From positions 1 through 64,000 of the forward strand of contig JAUNSH010000001.1 in the NCBI GenBank assembly GCA_030539285.1: a stretch of 64,000 nt of DNA. The letters run 5' to 3'. Positions 47,720 through 57,153 of the stretch are shown here, piece by piece. Source of the DNA: Eubacteriales bacterium (GTDB lineage: Bacteria; Bacillota; Clostridia; Oscillospirales; Oscillospiraceae). Positions within the stretch are counted from its first letter, which is position 1. The number at the start of each line of letters is the position of its first letter. Under the pieces are notes generated by a model. That model was not told where the DNA came from. It ran no database searches and saw only the letters and a program-made list of their open reading frames with translations. The translations under genes were made by a program, and so were the position numbers.

Positions 47720-49237
47720 CTATTTTCCCCTAAAAATCGTATTCCAGATAAATTTCGTGTTGGTATAGAAATAGCGCTTGAACAGGCGCTTGGGGTCCTG
47801 CAGCAGCCGATACAGCCACTCCAGGCTGCACTTCTGCATCCACATGGGCGCCCGCCGGATATTTCCCGCGTAGTAGTCAAAACCCGCGCCCACGCCAATC
47901 ATCAGCCCCGTGACCCGGCCCTGATGCTGATTCATCCAGATCTCCTGCTTGGGCGCGCCAAGGCCCACCCAGATGAAGTCGGGCTTGGCCTCGTTTATTT
48001 GCCTTACGATCTCCGCGTCCTCCTCCGGTGTCAGTGCCCGGAAGGGAGGACTGACCATGCCGCAGACCTGTAAGCCGGGATAGTCCACCGCCAGCCGCCT
48101 TTTCATCAGCTCCAGAGTCTCCTCCGTGGAGCCGTAGAAGAAGTGGCGGTAACCCTTTGCCGGGGAAACAGCCAGCAGCCGCAGCATCAGGTCCGGCCCG
48201 GTCACCCGCCGGGCTTCCTCAAAGTCATGGCGGCGGCTGTAGGCGGACAGGGGCCCGCCGTCGGGCAGCACCATCACGGCCCCGTTCTGTACCTTTAAGT
48301 AGGCTTCATCCTCGCTGGCCGTCACCGTGGTGTGGACATTGGCCACGCAGATATACTCGCCGCGCCAGGCTTCCAGCTGGCTCTCCACCAGTGCCACGGT
48401 CTTCTCCATATCCGTCACAGCCACCCGGACACCCAGAATGTCCGAGGTGTCGAACAGGCTCAACCGCAGGGTTCGGAAGCCGCCCACAAGCCTTACCCGG
48501 CTCTGACTGCTGAGGTACGCCCCAAAGCTGGGGGCCAGCAGCACCTCTGCCCCGGTCTTCTCCCCCACCGCAACCATATGGCGCAGGATCTCTTCGGAAA
48601 TATCCTGCTGCAGGGCAATGATCTTCTTGATATCCAGCGCTTCTATCTGGCCTTCCAGCTGGTCCGGCCCGCCCAGATATCCGTCCATTCCTTCAAAGGG
48701 GCTGTCTGACACGTAGCCGCAGTAGCGCAGCTCCCCATCAGGCTCCTCTGCCAGCGCCTGCCGCAGCCGCGCCGTGGCGGTGCCCGCTCCCACCAGCAGG
48801 GTGTTGAAATGGCCCTTCGTCATGGAATACTTGATATAGAAGTGAGACACCACCAGCCGTTTTGCCAGCAGTGCCGCCGCCGAGCACACAAGGAACAGTA
48901 CAAGAAGCAGTCGGCTGAACTGCTCCAGCCGGAAAATGTAGATCACGGAGGTCATGACGAGACAGCCCAGCAGCTCCCCCACCGCAATGCGCAGCAGCTC
49001 CCTGCGGGCACCTCCAAATTTCAGAGACTCATAGCCCCCCAAAAAATAGTGGATCAGCACGAACACCACGGCATACAGCACCGCCAGATACCCGTAGGAC
49101 AGGGTATCTGCAAAGGCGTAGGCCCTGCCCAGCGGCAGGAACACCCGGATCACGCCGCTCAGATAGTAGCAGACCATGATGAGCAGCAGCTCCGAGAGCA
49201 TACTGACCAGTTTTTTTGTTCTGTCCGTCGTTCCCAT
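47720..49237 (-). CDS. Fusion: membrane sugar-transferase-like N-terminus plus WecG/TagA/CpsF glycosyltransferase
   Basis: The ATG at 49237 (AAGGAG upstream) gives 505 residues. Residues 1-130 have four helices and 131-250 a nucleotide-binding-like domain (FNTLLVGAGTATARLRQAL), as in the front part of WbaP/WcaJ-type initiating transferases; their catalytic C-terminal domain is absent. Instead residues 265-505 are a GT26 (WecG/TagA/CpsF) enzyme: CVANVHTTVTASEDEAY, VLPDGGPLSAYSRR, FIWVGLGAPKQEIWM. It may start or extend the lipid-linked repeat unit. Confidence 0.85.
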   Translation of the reverse strand: MGTTDRTKKLVSMLSELLLIMVCYYLSGVIRVFLPLGRAYAFADTLSYGYLAVLYAVVFVLIHYFLGGYESLKFGGARRELLRIAVGELLGCLVMTSVIYIFRLEQFSRLLLVLFLVCSAAALLAKRLVVSHFYIKYSMTKGHFNTLLVGAGTATARLRQALAEEPDGELRYCGYVSDSPFEGMDGYLGGPDQLEGQIEALDIKKIIALQQDISEEILRHMVAVGEKTGAEVLLAPSFGAYLSSQSRVRLVGGFRTLRLSLFDTSDILGVRVAVTDMEKTVALVESQLEAWRGEYICVANVHTTVTASEDEAYLKVQNGAVMVLPDGGPLSAYSRRHDFEEARRVTGPDLMLRLLAVSPAKGYRHFFYGSTEETLELMKRRLAVDYPGLQVCGMVSPPFRALTPEEDAEIVRQINEAKPDFIWVGLGAPKQEIWMNQHQGRVTGLMIGVGAGFDYYAGNIRRAPMWMQKCSLEWLYRLLQDPKRLFKRYFYTNTKFIWNTIFRGK

Positions 49238-49354
49238 TCTTCCTTGCTCCTTCCCTGTGAATCCACACATGCCGCTTCGCCGGCACAACTTGCTTCATTA
49301 TATATCATCCGAGGGGCTTTTGCAACGGACAGCCCCCGGGTCCGTTCTCCCGTT

Positions 49355-50305
49355 TCACCGGCAGACAACTTCCTTCACGTCCCTTTCCCACTCGCCCCGG
49401 CGGGTGTGGGGGCCGATCTCCACGGTGCAGCCGCCGCAGCCACGGAAGGCCTGCCGCCCGATCTCCTGAAGAGAATCCGGCAGGCGCAGGGATCCCAGCT
49501 TCCGGCAGTTCCAAAAGGCGTACTCCCCAATGGTCTGTACGCCCTCGGGAAGTTCGATCTCCTCCAGCTCCTCACAAAACAGGAACGCCCCCGCCGGAAC
49601 GCACGCGCAGCTTTCGCCCCACCGCATCCTGCGCAGATGCTTACAGCCGGAGAAGCAAAGCTGGCCGGCTTCCCGCAGGGTATTCGGCATTATCACTTCC
49701 GTCAGCGCCCAGCAGTTCTGGAACGCCGCGTAGCCAACGCTTCGGATCTCCTTCGTCCAAGGGATCGTCTCCAGCGCGCGGCAGCCGGAGAACAGCCAGT
49801 CCGGGAAATCCCCGTATTCTCTGCCAAAGCTTACCGTCCGCAGGCTCTCGCAGTTGGCAAACAGCCCCTCCTCCAGGGTCTCCGGGCCAGCGCCCAGCGC
49901 CGCGTGCGTCAGACTGACACAGCTGTCGAATGCGTAGCTTCCCACCGCCCGGGCATGTTCCAGAAAAGGGACCTCCGCCAGCGATTTACAGCCCCGGAAC
50001 GCGCCGCTGCCGACTTTCAGATCCTGACTGGGGATCTCCGCCGTCTCCAGTGTCTCACAGTTTTCAAAAGCCTTGTCACCGATGACACATTTCCTGCCCA
50101 AAAGGTCCACGCTGCGCACACTGGACCGGGCAAAGGCGGAGACATCGATTTCCAGTTCAGGCGCGCGGCAGGTGCACGAATTGATTTTGGAGCGGGAAAA
50201 GGCTTTCTTCCCGACGGTGTGGATATCCTCCTGGAGCACCGGGTCAGATCCTCCGGTGTACCGCTTTAAGACACCCTGCTCCTGATTTCTTTTCTCATTT
50301 TTCAT
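49355..50305 (-). CDS. BspA-type leucine-rich repeat protein
   Basis: A 316-residue protein without signal peptide, made of about ten LRR_5 repeats of the form IGDKAFENCETLETAEIPS, VGSGAFRGCKSLAEVPF, IGEYAFWNCRKLGSLRLP. Such repeats are binding surfaces, often in exported proteins; here no export signal is seen, so it may be cytoplasmic. Its start lies 11 bases inside the flippase gene. An LRR protein within a polysaccharide operon is unusual. Confidence 0.85.
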   Translation of the reverse strand: MKNEKRNQEQGVLKRYTGGSDPVLQEDIHTVGKKAFSRSKINSCTCRAPELEIDVSAFARSSVRSVDLLGRKCVIGDKAFENCETLETAEIPSQDLKVGSGAFRGCKSLAEVPFLEHARAVGSYAFDSCVSLTHAALGAGPETLEEGLFANCESLRTVSFGREYGDFPDWLFSGCRALETIPWTKEIRSVGYAAFQNCWALTEVIMPNTLREAGQLCFSGCKHLRRMRWGESCACVPAGAFLFCEELEEIELPEGVQTIGEYAFWNCRKLGSLRLPDSLQEIGRQAFRGCGGCTVEIGPHTRRGEWERDVKEVVCR

Positions 50306-51821
50306 GTTTTCTGATCACCTTTAATCCCAGGGCGACGGCGGACTTGAATTCCGGAAGCGGCAGATAAGCTACCACGAGCACCGCCGCGGCCACGACGGCG
50401 CATACCACGCCCTTTACCAAAAACACCAGGATCCCGGTGTCCGGGAACAGTCCGCAGACCCGATACCCGGCAAAGCAGGCCGCTACCGTGGCCAGCGCAT
50501 AATACAGATACCGGGCCGCATACGCGCCGTATCCGCCATGGAATACGTATTTCAGCACGGTGATGCTCTCCCAGGGCATGCCCACAAACAGCATGGAGAT
50601 GATGGTGGCAAGGATGATCCCCGGCGCGCCGATGACCTTCGCCAGCACCACGCTGAGCACCAGATTCGTAAAGCCCTCCGCGTAGGGCCGCAGTGCGTCC
50701 ATCTCCCAGATCCCTACGGTATCCTTGTAAGTGACCGTGATCTGCCGGCTGTTTCGGATATAAAACCAGGTTGTAAACAGGATCACCATATCGAAGCCAA
50801 ACAGATAGCTGTCGCCCACCCATATACGAATAAAATGCTGGTAAAGCGACACAAGGCAGGCACAGCATACGCCGGTGATCAGCATATACAGAAAATTGAC
50901 CGTGACAAAGTCTCTGTAGTTCTTTTCTCTGTTTTCCAGAACCATGCTGTTGCCCACGCTCGGACGGATCCCGCCGCACAGAGTGACGATCAGCATGAAC
51001 AGGGAGTTTGCCACGTAATTATAGTTGCCATACATGGCGATGGCAGTCAGGCCCAGAAACGCGGAGATGCACAGGTTGTCAATGGAGCTGGAAATCACCC
51101 ACCCCAGCTTGTGCCCGATCAGCGCCAGTACCTTCCGGAAAATGTCGATGCCGACCTTTCGGTTGACACGTCCGAAACACAGATACTCCGCGCAGCATTT
51201 ATCCGCATAATGAGAGCGGATCAGGTTTTGCAGGATGGTCCCCAGGGGGAACAGAGCGGCATACAGGTAGTAGTTCCGGGTGGTCAGCAGGCCCACGATG
51301 GCAAAGATGTATACCACAGTGTGGGAAATGGTGCTGGCGTTGCTGTTGATGTCCTCCCGCTGCATAGCCGTCATCAGAGACGACTTGTACGCGCCGAAGA
51401 AATAACTGAACACCGTATTGGCCAGTGACAGAAGGTAAACAATGTAAAGATTCAGGTCCGCCGGAATGTCGCCCTCGATAAGTCCCCGCAGGAAGGGCAT
51501 CAGCATCAGGCCTGCGATCAGAATAAAAGAGCCGATGAGGTTGTAGATCGTCCGGTACAGGTTCAGCAGCGCACAGACGGCGGTCTTATTTCCCTCCGCC
51601 ACCGGGCGGTACATGGCGTAGACCATCGCCTGGCCGACGCCCAACTCCGCAAGGCTCAGCACCGTCAAAACCGACGCGAACAGATTGCTCAGGCCCAGAT
51701 ACTCCGGTCCCAGGGTCTTGATCATGATGGTGCGGATCACAAAGGGCACCAGCATGGTCACCAGCCTGTCCACAACTGCAAAAAAGATATTCCGTATAGA
51801 ATTCTGCGTTCTGTTTCCCAT
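50295..51821 (-). CDS. Polysaccharide flippase (Wzx/MATE-like)
   Basis: A 508-residue membrane protein with 12-14 helices: NIFFAVVDRLVTMLVPFVIRTIMIKTLGPEYLGLSNLF at the N-terminus is typical of oligosaccharide-unit exporters of Gram-positive EPS loci. It should move the lipid-linked repeat across the membrane. It is preceded by 96 bases without a gene. Confidence 0.9.
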   Translation of the reverse strand: MGNRTQNSIRNIFFAVVDRLVTMLVPFVIRTIMIKTLGPEYLGLSNLFASVLTVLSLAELGVGQAMVYAMYRPVAEGNKTAVCALLNLYRTIYNLIGSFILIAGLMLMPFLRGLIEGDIPADLNLYIVYLLSLANTVFSYFFGAYKSSLMTAMQREDINSNASTISHTVVYIFAIVGLLTTRNYYLYAALFPLGTILQNLIRSHYADKCCAEYLCFGRVNRKVGIDIFRKVLALIGHKLGWVISSSIDNLCISAFLGLTAIAMYGNYNYVANSLFMLIVTLCGGIRPSVGNSMVLENREKNYRDFVTVNFLYMLITGVCCACLVSLYQHFIRIWVGDSYLFGFDMVILFTTWFYIRNSRQITVTYKDTVGIWEMDALRPYAEGFTNLVLSVVLAKVIGAPGIILATIISMLFVGMPWESITVLKYVFHGGYGAYAARYLYYALATVAACFAGYRVCGLFPDTGILVFLVKGVVCAVVAAAVLVVAYLPLPEFKSAVALGLKVIRKHEK

Positions 51822-51917
51822 GGTTCTCCATAAGCCGTTCTACGGCGCTGTTTTACACTGATATTCAACTAAAATGTTCCATTCGCGAGAATTGATCATT
51901 TTCATCAGGAAATCGTA

Positions 51918-52964
51918 TTACATATGATGGGTGGTATTGATATCGGTTTCGGGAGAAATCGTGATCTTATCGGGGTTCCGGTTGAGGTAGGCCCCCCACC
52001 AGCCGAAGGAGCTGTTGGTCACGATGTTGTGCCTGCACATTGCCATCAGCTGCATATCCCGGAAGCTGTTTTCGCCGCCGTTGCAGCTGACATACACGAT
52101 CTTGTCCCGCTTTGGGTCCAGTCCAAAGACCCCGTTGTGCTCCCGGCACCACTGGGCGCTGTCGGGGTCACAGAAAAAGAAGAACACAGGGTTTTTTACG
52201 TGCCGCTTCATATACCCCACCGCCCGCCGGAAATAGCCGCTTTTATAGTATTTTCCGCTGACGGGCAGCATATCGCCCCGGCGGACGTGGATAGCCACCG
52301 CCTCGCACTGGGCGATCCTCCCGGCAAATGCCCGGTTCTGTCCGTCCTCAATGGGCGGGAACCGGAAGGCCTCCCGCAGCGCCGGGTCAATGCGCTCAAT
52401 GCCGTTTCCGGGGGCCTTGAAAGTCAGCCGCTGTCCGATCAGCTGATCTTCAGCGCTGGTGTAGAAAAGGTTGTCGATGTCTGACGGCTCCGGCTTCGCC
52501 AGATACTGCTTATAAAGCCTGCGGATATTGGCATACGGGCCGGTCTGCTTGATGCGGTAGGACAGGGGCGGCGTGCCCTGCTTGCAGGCCGCCCACTCCA
52601 GGGCGTTTTCTTCAAAGTCCCCCCGGGCGTTTTGCAGGGGCAGCCCTGCCTCCGCAAAGGCTTTCGTAAAATACACCGGCCAGTTCCACTCGTGAAGCCA
52701 GAACTGGGAAGCCCTCGCTGACTTCATCACGATCTCCCGCTGCGCCGGAGTCAGGGTATCCATCACGTCCGGCGCGTGGATGCCGAAGATCCGCTCCAGC
52801 TCATAGCCGTTCCACTGGCTGATATAGTCATTTGCCTCCGGAATATCGTAAACGATTTTTTCGATATAGCAGGGTTCTTCCGGGTTCATTTGCTTCATGG
52901 CCAGATACTCGCAGTAGCTGAGCATCTGATTCCCCAGACCCGATTCGATATGAACGACCTTCAT
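51918..52964 (-). CDS. Alpha-1,2-fucosyltransferase family protein (GT11)
   Basis: The 348-residue enzyme has the GT11 GDP-fucose motif HVRRGD (in CEAVAIHVRRGDMLPV), the opening VVHIESGLGNQMLSYCEYLA, and the closing NSSFGWWGAYLN. It would transfer L-fucose from GDP-fucose, which gmd and fcl in the same operon provide. Specificity for alpha-1,2 linkage is family knowledge. Confidence 0.92.
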   Translation of the reverse strand: MKVVHIESGLGNQMLSYCEYLAMKQMNPEEPCYIEKIVYDIPEANDYISQWNGYELERIFGIHAPDVMDTLTPAQREIVMKSARASQFWLHEWNWPVYFTKAFAEAGLPLQNARGDFEENALEWAACKQGTPPLSYRIKQTGPYANIRRLYKQYLAKPEPSDIDNLFYTSAEDQLIGQRLTFKAPGNGIERIDPALREAFRFPPIEDGQNRAFAGRIAQCEAVAIHVRRGDMLPVSGKYYKSGYFRRAVGYMKRHVKNPVFFFFCDPDSAQWCREHNGVFGLDPKRDKIVYVSCNGGENSFRDMQLMAMCRHNIVTNSSFGWWGAYLNRNPDKITISPETDINTTHHM

Positions 52965-52986
52965 AGTTCACTCCCACGCTGTCCCA

Positions 52987-53964
52987 TCAGCCCCGGATGT
53001 CCAGCAGCTGTAATTGCCCGTGAAGGCGAATTGCCGCGCTGTCCGCCGGGACGAACAGACAGTCGCCCTTGTAAATATTTTTAATTTTGCCCGAGAAGCT
53101 TACTGTGCCGCAGCCGTCCACGCACAGCAGCACCCGGAAGCTGGTGGAATCCGCCCGGTAAATGACCTTCTGCCGCCGCTCGGTGTTCACCAGCATCCGG
53201 CTGACCTCAAAATACCGGCACCGGCACAGAAGCTCTCTGGCGCAGCCGGGCTGGTAGCGCAGCACCCGCATGGGCTGCCGGGGTTCGGCGCTGGTCTTTA
53301 AATTGGCCGCGGCAAGGGCCTTGTCCACATGCAGCGGACGCTTCTTTCCATCCTTGCCCACCCGGTCATAGTCATACAGCCGATAGGTCAGATTGCTGCT
53401 CTGCTGGATCTCCGCGATCAGCGCCCCCGCGCCGATGGCGTGGATGGTGCCCGCTTCGATGAAAAACACGTCGTTTTTCTGAATGGGTACGGTTTGCAGG
53501 TGCTTTTCCAGGGTCCCGCTCTCTATGCCGTCGCGCAGCGTTTCGGCAGTAACATCGTGGTTCAGGCCGTAGACCAGCTTTGCATCCTTCGCGGCGTCCA
53601 GCACGTACCACATCTCCGTCTTGCCCCACTGTCCGTTTTCGTGGGCGGCGGCATAGTCGTCCGTGGGATGGACCTGCACGGACAGGTCCTTTTTCGCGTC
53701 GATGAATTTGATGAGGATGGGCAGCTCGTCCCCGCTGTCCGGGTGGGAGCCCAGAAATTCCGGGTGGGTCTTCAGGATCCGCGCAAGGCTCAGCGCGTCA
53801 AATTCGCCCCCCACGGCGAAGCTCGGGCCGTCGGGGTGGGTGGAGCACTCCCAGGTCTCCGCCAGCGGCTCCATTTTGATTTCCTTGCAGAATTCGTCAT
53901 TGAGACGGCTGCCACCCCAGAGATAGTCCTTCCCCGTGGGCCGCAGAAAAAACGGTTCTCTCAT
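52987..53964 (-). CDS. manA: Class I mannose-6-phosphate isomerase
   Basis: ManA converts fructose-6-phosphate and mannose-6-phosphate. The 325 residues include LRPTGKDYLWGGSRL, ETWECSTHPDGPS, the zinc ligands in QVHPTDDYA and FFIEAGTIHAIGAGALIAEIQQSSNLTYRLYDYDR. It overlaps manC by four bases. ManC carries a second, cupin-type isomerase domain. Confidence 0.94.
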   Translation of the reverse strand: MREPFFLRPTGKDYLWGGSRLNDEFCKEIKMEPLAETWECSTHPDGPSFAVGGEFDALSLARILKTHPEFLGSHPDSGDELPILIKFIDAKKDLSVQVHPTDDYAAAHENGQWGKTEMWYVLDAAKDAKLVYGLNHDVTAETLRDGIESGTLEKHLQTVPIQKNDVFFIEAGTIHAIGAGALIAEIQQSSNLTYRLYDYDRVGKDGKKRPLHVDKALAAANLKTSAEPRQPMRVLRYQPGCARELLCRCRYFEVSRMLVNTERRQKVIYRADSTSFRVLLCVDGCGTVSFSGKIKNIYKGDCLFVPADSAAIRLHGQLQLLDIRG

Positions 53965-55277
53965 AGCTCCAGCTCGTACTTCTTCTTGTCGCCCACATGG
54001 ATGTTCTGGCCCAGCTGCACCTCGATGAGCTTCAGCTCCGTGTCGGCAAACACCGTATGGCGGCAGCCCGCCTGCATGGTGATGACATCGCCGGCGCTTA
54101 CCTTCTGCTCCATGCCGTCCACGACGGTCCGGCCCTCACCGGAGATCACCACCCAGACCTCGTCCCGGTACTGGTGGCTGTGGTAATTCATGCTGTGGCC
54201 CGGATTCAGGGTGACCTTGATGGTCATGGACCTCTCTTCCACATCCAGCACCCGGAAACTGCCCCAGCTTTTTTCGGCAAACATGGTCTGCTGGACGAAT
54301 TTATCCACATAGGGCTTAATGTAGCTGCTCTGCTCCTTGTCGGACACCAGAATGCCCTCGGGAGAAGCGGAGATCACCACGTCGTGCAGACCCATGGCAA
54401 GGATGGGCACGTCCATTTCATTGACAATGTGCACATTTTCGCACACATCGTTCAGCACGCCCTTGCCAATGACGTGCTCCTCCATGGCCTCCGTCAGGGT
54501 GTTCCATGTGCCCAGGTCCATCCACTGCCCGGCGAACCGCTGTACCTGAATTTTCTCCTCCTTCTCCACCACCGCGTAGTCAAAGGAGATCTTGGTCAGG
54601 GTGTCATATTTGGCAAACAGGTCCTGATAATCGGTGAAATCGATCAGCTCGTGGGCACGTTTCAGCACATATTTCAGCTTGTAGGCGAACACGCCGCCGT
54701 TCCACAGAGCGCCCTGTGCAATATACTGGGCCGCCACGTCGGCGGTGGGCTTTTCCTTGAAGGTCTTGACGCTGGCCGTCTGGTCGGCAGATCCCGGGAT
54801 GATGTAGCCATACTTTTCAGAGGGGTAGGTCGGCTCGATGCCCATAAGGACAAGGTTCGCTTCCCCCTTGTCGGCCTGATCGGACAATCCCTTCAGGGCC
54901 TCAAAATAGTCCTCATTTACATAGGGGTCCACAGGGCACACCACCACGGATTCCTCCGGGTCAACACCCTGTACATCTACCAGATAGGCCGTCGCCAGGG
55001 CGATGGCCGGAAAGGTGTCCCGGCGGCATGGCTCCACGGAGATGCCCACGCTGTCTCCCAGCTGGTTGCGGATGGCGGAGACCTGGGTCTTGGCCGTGGC
55101 AATGGTGACCGTCGCGTCCGCGTCCACCTTCTTGATCTGCCGGTAGACCCGCTGGACCATGGATTCATAGTCCCCGGTCTCGGTCTTGAAAAGCTTGATA
55201 AACTGTTTGGAGCGGATGTCGTTGCTCAGGGGCCACAGCCGCTTGCCCGATCCGCCGGACAGCAGGACAATATTCAT
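53961..55277 (-). CDS. manC: Mannose-1-phosphate guanylyltransferase with cupin domain
   Basis: The start at 55277 gives 438 residues. The nucleotidyltransferase domain (1-300) opens with the pyrophosphorylase signature LLSGGSGKRLWPLSND and has FKEKPTADVAAQYI. The cupin domain (about 330-430) has LNPGHSMNYHSHQYRDEVW and the metal-binding His residues of type II phosphomannose isomerases. Product GDP-mannose feeds Gmd. Confidence 0.94.
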   Translation of the reverse strand: MNIVLLSGGSGKRLWPLSNDIRSKQFIKLFKTETGDYESMVQRVYRQIKKVDADATVTIATAKTQVSAIRNQLGDSVGISVEPCRRDTFPAIALATAYLVDVQGVDPEESVVVCPVDPYVNEDYFEALKGLSDQADKGEANLVLMGIEPTYPSEKYGYIIPGSADQTASVKTFKEKPTADVAAQYIAQGALWNGGVFAYKLKYVLKRAHELIDFTDYQDLFAKYDTLTKISFDYAVVEKEEKIQVQRFAGQWMDLGTWNTLTEAMEEHVIGKGVLNDVCENVHIVNEMDVPILAMGLHDVVISASPEGILVSDKEQSSYIKPYVDKFVQQTMFAEKSWGSFRVLDVEERSMTIKVTLNPGHSMNYHSHQYRDEVWVVISGEGRTVVDGMEQKVSAGDVITMQAGCRHTVFADTELKLIEVQLGQNIHVGDKKKYELEL

Positions 55278-55293
55278 AGGTTTCTTCCTTTCT

Positions 55294-57132
55294 TCACTCG
55301 ATAGGGGTGAGCAGCCCGCTCTGCCGGTCCAGCCGATAGAGGGTGTGATCCGTCGGTACTTCTTCAAACAGGCAGCCGTAGCTTGCCGCGAATTCGTCAT
55401 CCAGCTGGCACAGGGCCACATAATCGTAGCTCTCTAACAGCGTGCTCTGCCATCTTTCCGCGGAAACCTCCGCCGGGTCCAGGCTGTGCCCCAGGGCGCT
55501 GTTCACCGCCACCGGCTCCGCCCCAAACTGCACGATCACCTGATCCCGTCCGTCGCTGCCCTGAGAGACGAAATACACCCGCGCATCTTCGGCGCAGTTA
55601 TCCCGGATGGCTTCCGCCAGTTCATCCAGCGGCTCCCGCCGGACATAGGAATCCGCCACGTCGTCCCGGTTCAGGAAGCTGTGGACCGCATCCATGGGGC
55701 AGCACACCAGCAGCACCGCGCAGAGGATCAGCAGCGGCAGACTGTTTTCCCGGCGGGACAGGAGCAGGAAGCCCCCAAAGAACAGGGGCAGGAACACGCT
55801 GATGTAGGCGATGTTCATGTAGCGGTTGTAGGCCGCCAGATCAAGGGCCTCGTCCACCGTAAAGCGGTAGGCGTAGGTGGCCCCAAGGCAGTAGACGTAC
55901 ACAATGAGCTGCGCGAAAATCAGAATTCCCGCCGCCCGGATGGCTTTCGCCCGCTCCGGCTGAGTCTTCATCAGCTTCCCGCACAGGGCGTACAGGGCGA
56001 TAGCGAACACAAGGGTCAGCGCGAAATAGCTGACCAGCACCCCGATGCCCGACAGGCGGAACTCCCGGGAGAAGAACATCCGCTTGAAGGCCTCCACGCA
56101 GTCCTGCCGGTAATAGCCGCCAGTGCGGAAAAAGAACATTTTCGTATATTCGATCAGGTCAATTGGTTCAGAAAATACCATTTTTGAACCAAGTTTCAAG
56201 AGGATCCCCTTCCATGCCAGCTTGGCTCCCAGGGCGGAGATCAGCGGCAGCAGGGCGATCCCGGCCTTACGCAGATCCTTGTCCGGGCCACGGGTCAGCA
56301 GCCGGTTCAGGAAGAAAATCACGCCGATAAAGCAGGCAAAGTATAGCCCCACATCCTTAGCAAGGGTCAGCACCGCGCAGAGCATGGCCACATAGGCCGT
56401 GTGCAGACCACCCCGGTCTTTCAGCAGTACCGCTAAAAGTCCGCAGCCCGCCAGCATTCCCACAAAGCTGTCGATGTACAGCAGGGTGTAGGTCTCCCCG
56501 ATGAACAGCAGGGGCAGAACAAACAGGCACACGCCCGCCAGCACCGCCTTTGGCAGGGACAGCCCCCGGAAGAAGGGCATGGCCGGGGCGATCATCAGCA
56601 CCTGATAGGCAAGAAACAGCCGCCACTCGCTGAAGACCGCTTCCCCGTCCAGCAGATAATGGAGCTTCTCGAAGAAATACTGAAACAGGGCCATGGCCGG
56701 CGGGTAGGACTGATAGTAGATGCCGGAGGCGGGATTGGCAGCAAAATCGCCCAGTTCCACCATTTTCCGCACGCACAGCTGCCAGTGGGAAAAATCGTCC
56801 CAGCCAGTGGACAGCATTCCATAATCCCCCAGCATCAGCATGAGGAACATGCCGCAGAAAACGGCGAAGGCCGGAGTCAGCATATTTTTTACCAGCTGCT
56901 TTCCCCCGCCTTTGACTACCCGCCAAAGGCCGCAGGCCCAGAAGCAGACCGCTGCCAGTAAAACGGCGTACACACCGGCGCTCAGCAGGCCCACCGCGCC
57001 GAACAGGAACAAAACGAGGACGATCCCCATGCAGGTCATGGGCAGGATCTCCTCGAATTTCCGTCCGAACCGCGCCGCGGCGAATACGCTGCCGGACAGC
57101 AGCACCCAGAGGAACAGGCCGGTATCAAGCAT
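55294..57132 (-). CDS. Large polytopic membrane protein of the EPS locus
   Basis: A 612-residue protein with 12 or more hydrophobic helices and an extracytoplasmic C-terminal domain (about 500-612). One loop has DDFSHWQLCVRKM and FEKLHYLLDGE, as in GT39-like or Wzy-like proteins where a WxxF/DDxxH loop is near the N-terminus; this cannot be decided by eye. It is likely the polymerase or a lipid-linked sugar transferase of the locus, as no other candidate polymerase is present. Confidence 0.6.
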   Translation of the reverse strand: MLDTGLFLWVLLSGSVFAAARFGRKFEEILPMTCMGIVLVLFLFGAVGLLSAGVYAVLLAAVCFWACGLWRVVKGGGKQLVKNMLTPAFAVFCGMFLMLMLGDYGMLSTGWDDFSHWQLCVRKMVELGDFAANPASGIYYQSYPPAMALFQYFFEKLHYLLDGEAVFSEWRLFLAYQVLMIAPAMPFFRGLSLPKAVLAGVCLFVLPLLFIGETYTLLYIDSFVGMLAGCGLLAVLLKDRGGLHTAYVAMLCAVLTLAKDVGLYFACFIGVIFFLNRLLTRGPDKDLRKAGIALLPLISALGAKLAWKGILLKLGSKMVFSEPIDLIEYTKMFFFRTGGYYRQDCVEAFKRMFFSREFRLSGIGVLVSYFALTLVFAIALYALCGKLMKTQPERAKAIRAAGILIFAQLIVYVYCLGATYAYRFTVDEALDLAAYNRYMNIAYISVFLPLFFGGFLLLSRRENSLPLLILCAVLLVCCPMDAVHSFLNRDDVADSYVRREPLDELAEAIRDNCAEDARVYFVSQGSDGRDQVIVQFGAEPVAVNSALGHSLDPAEVSAERWQSTLLESYDYVALCQLDDEFAASYGCLFEEVPTDHTLYRLDRQSGLLTPIE

Positions 57133-57153
57133 AGCTTAAGCTCTCCAATCAAT

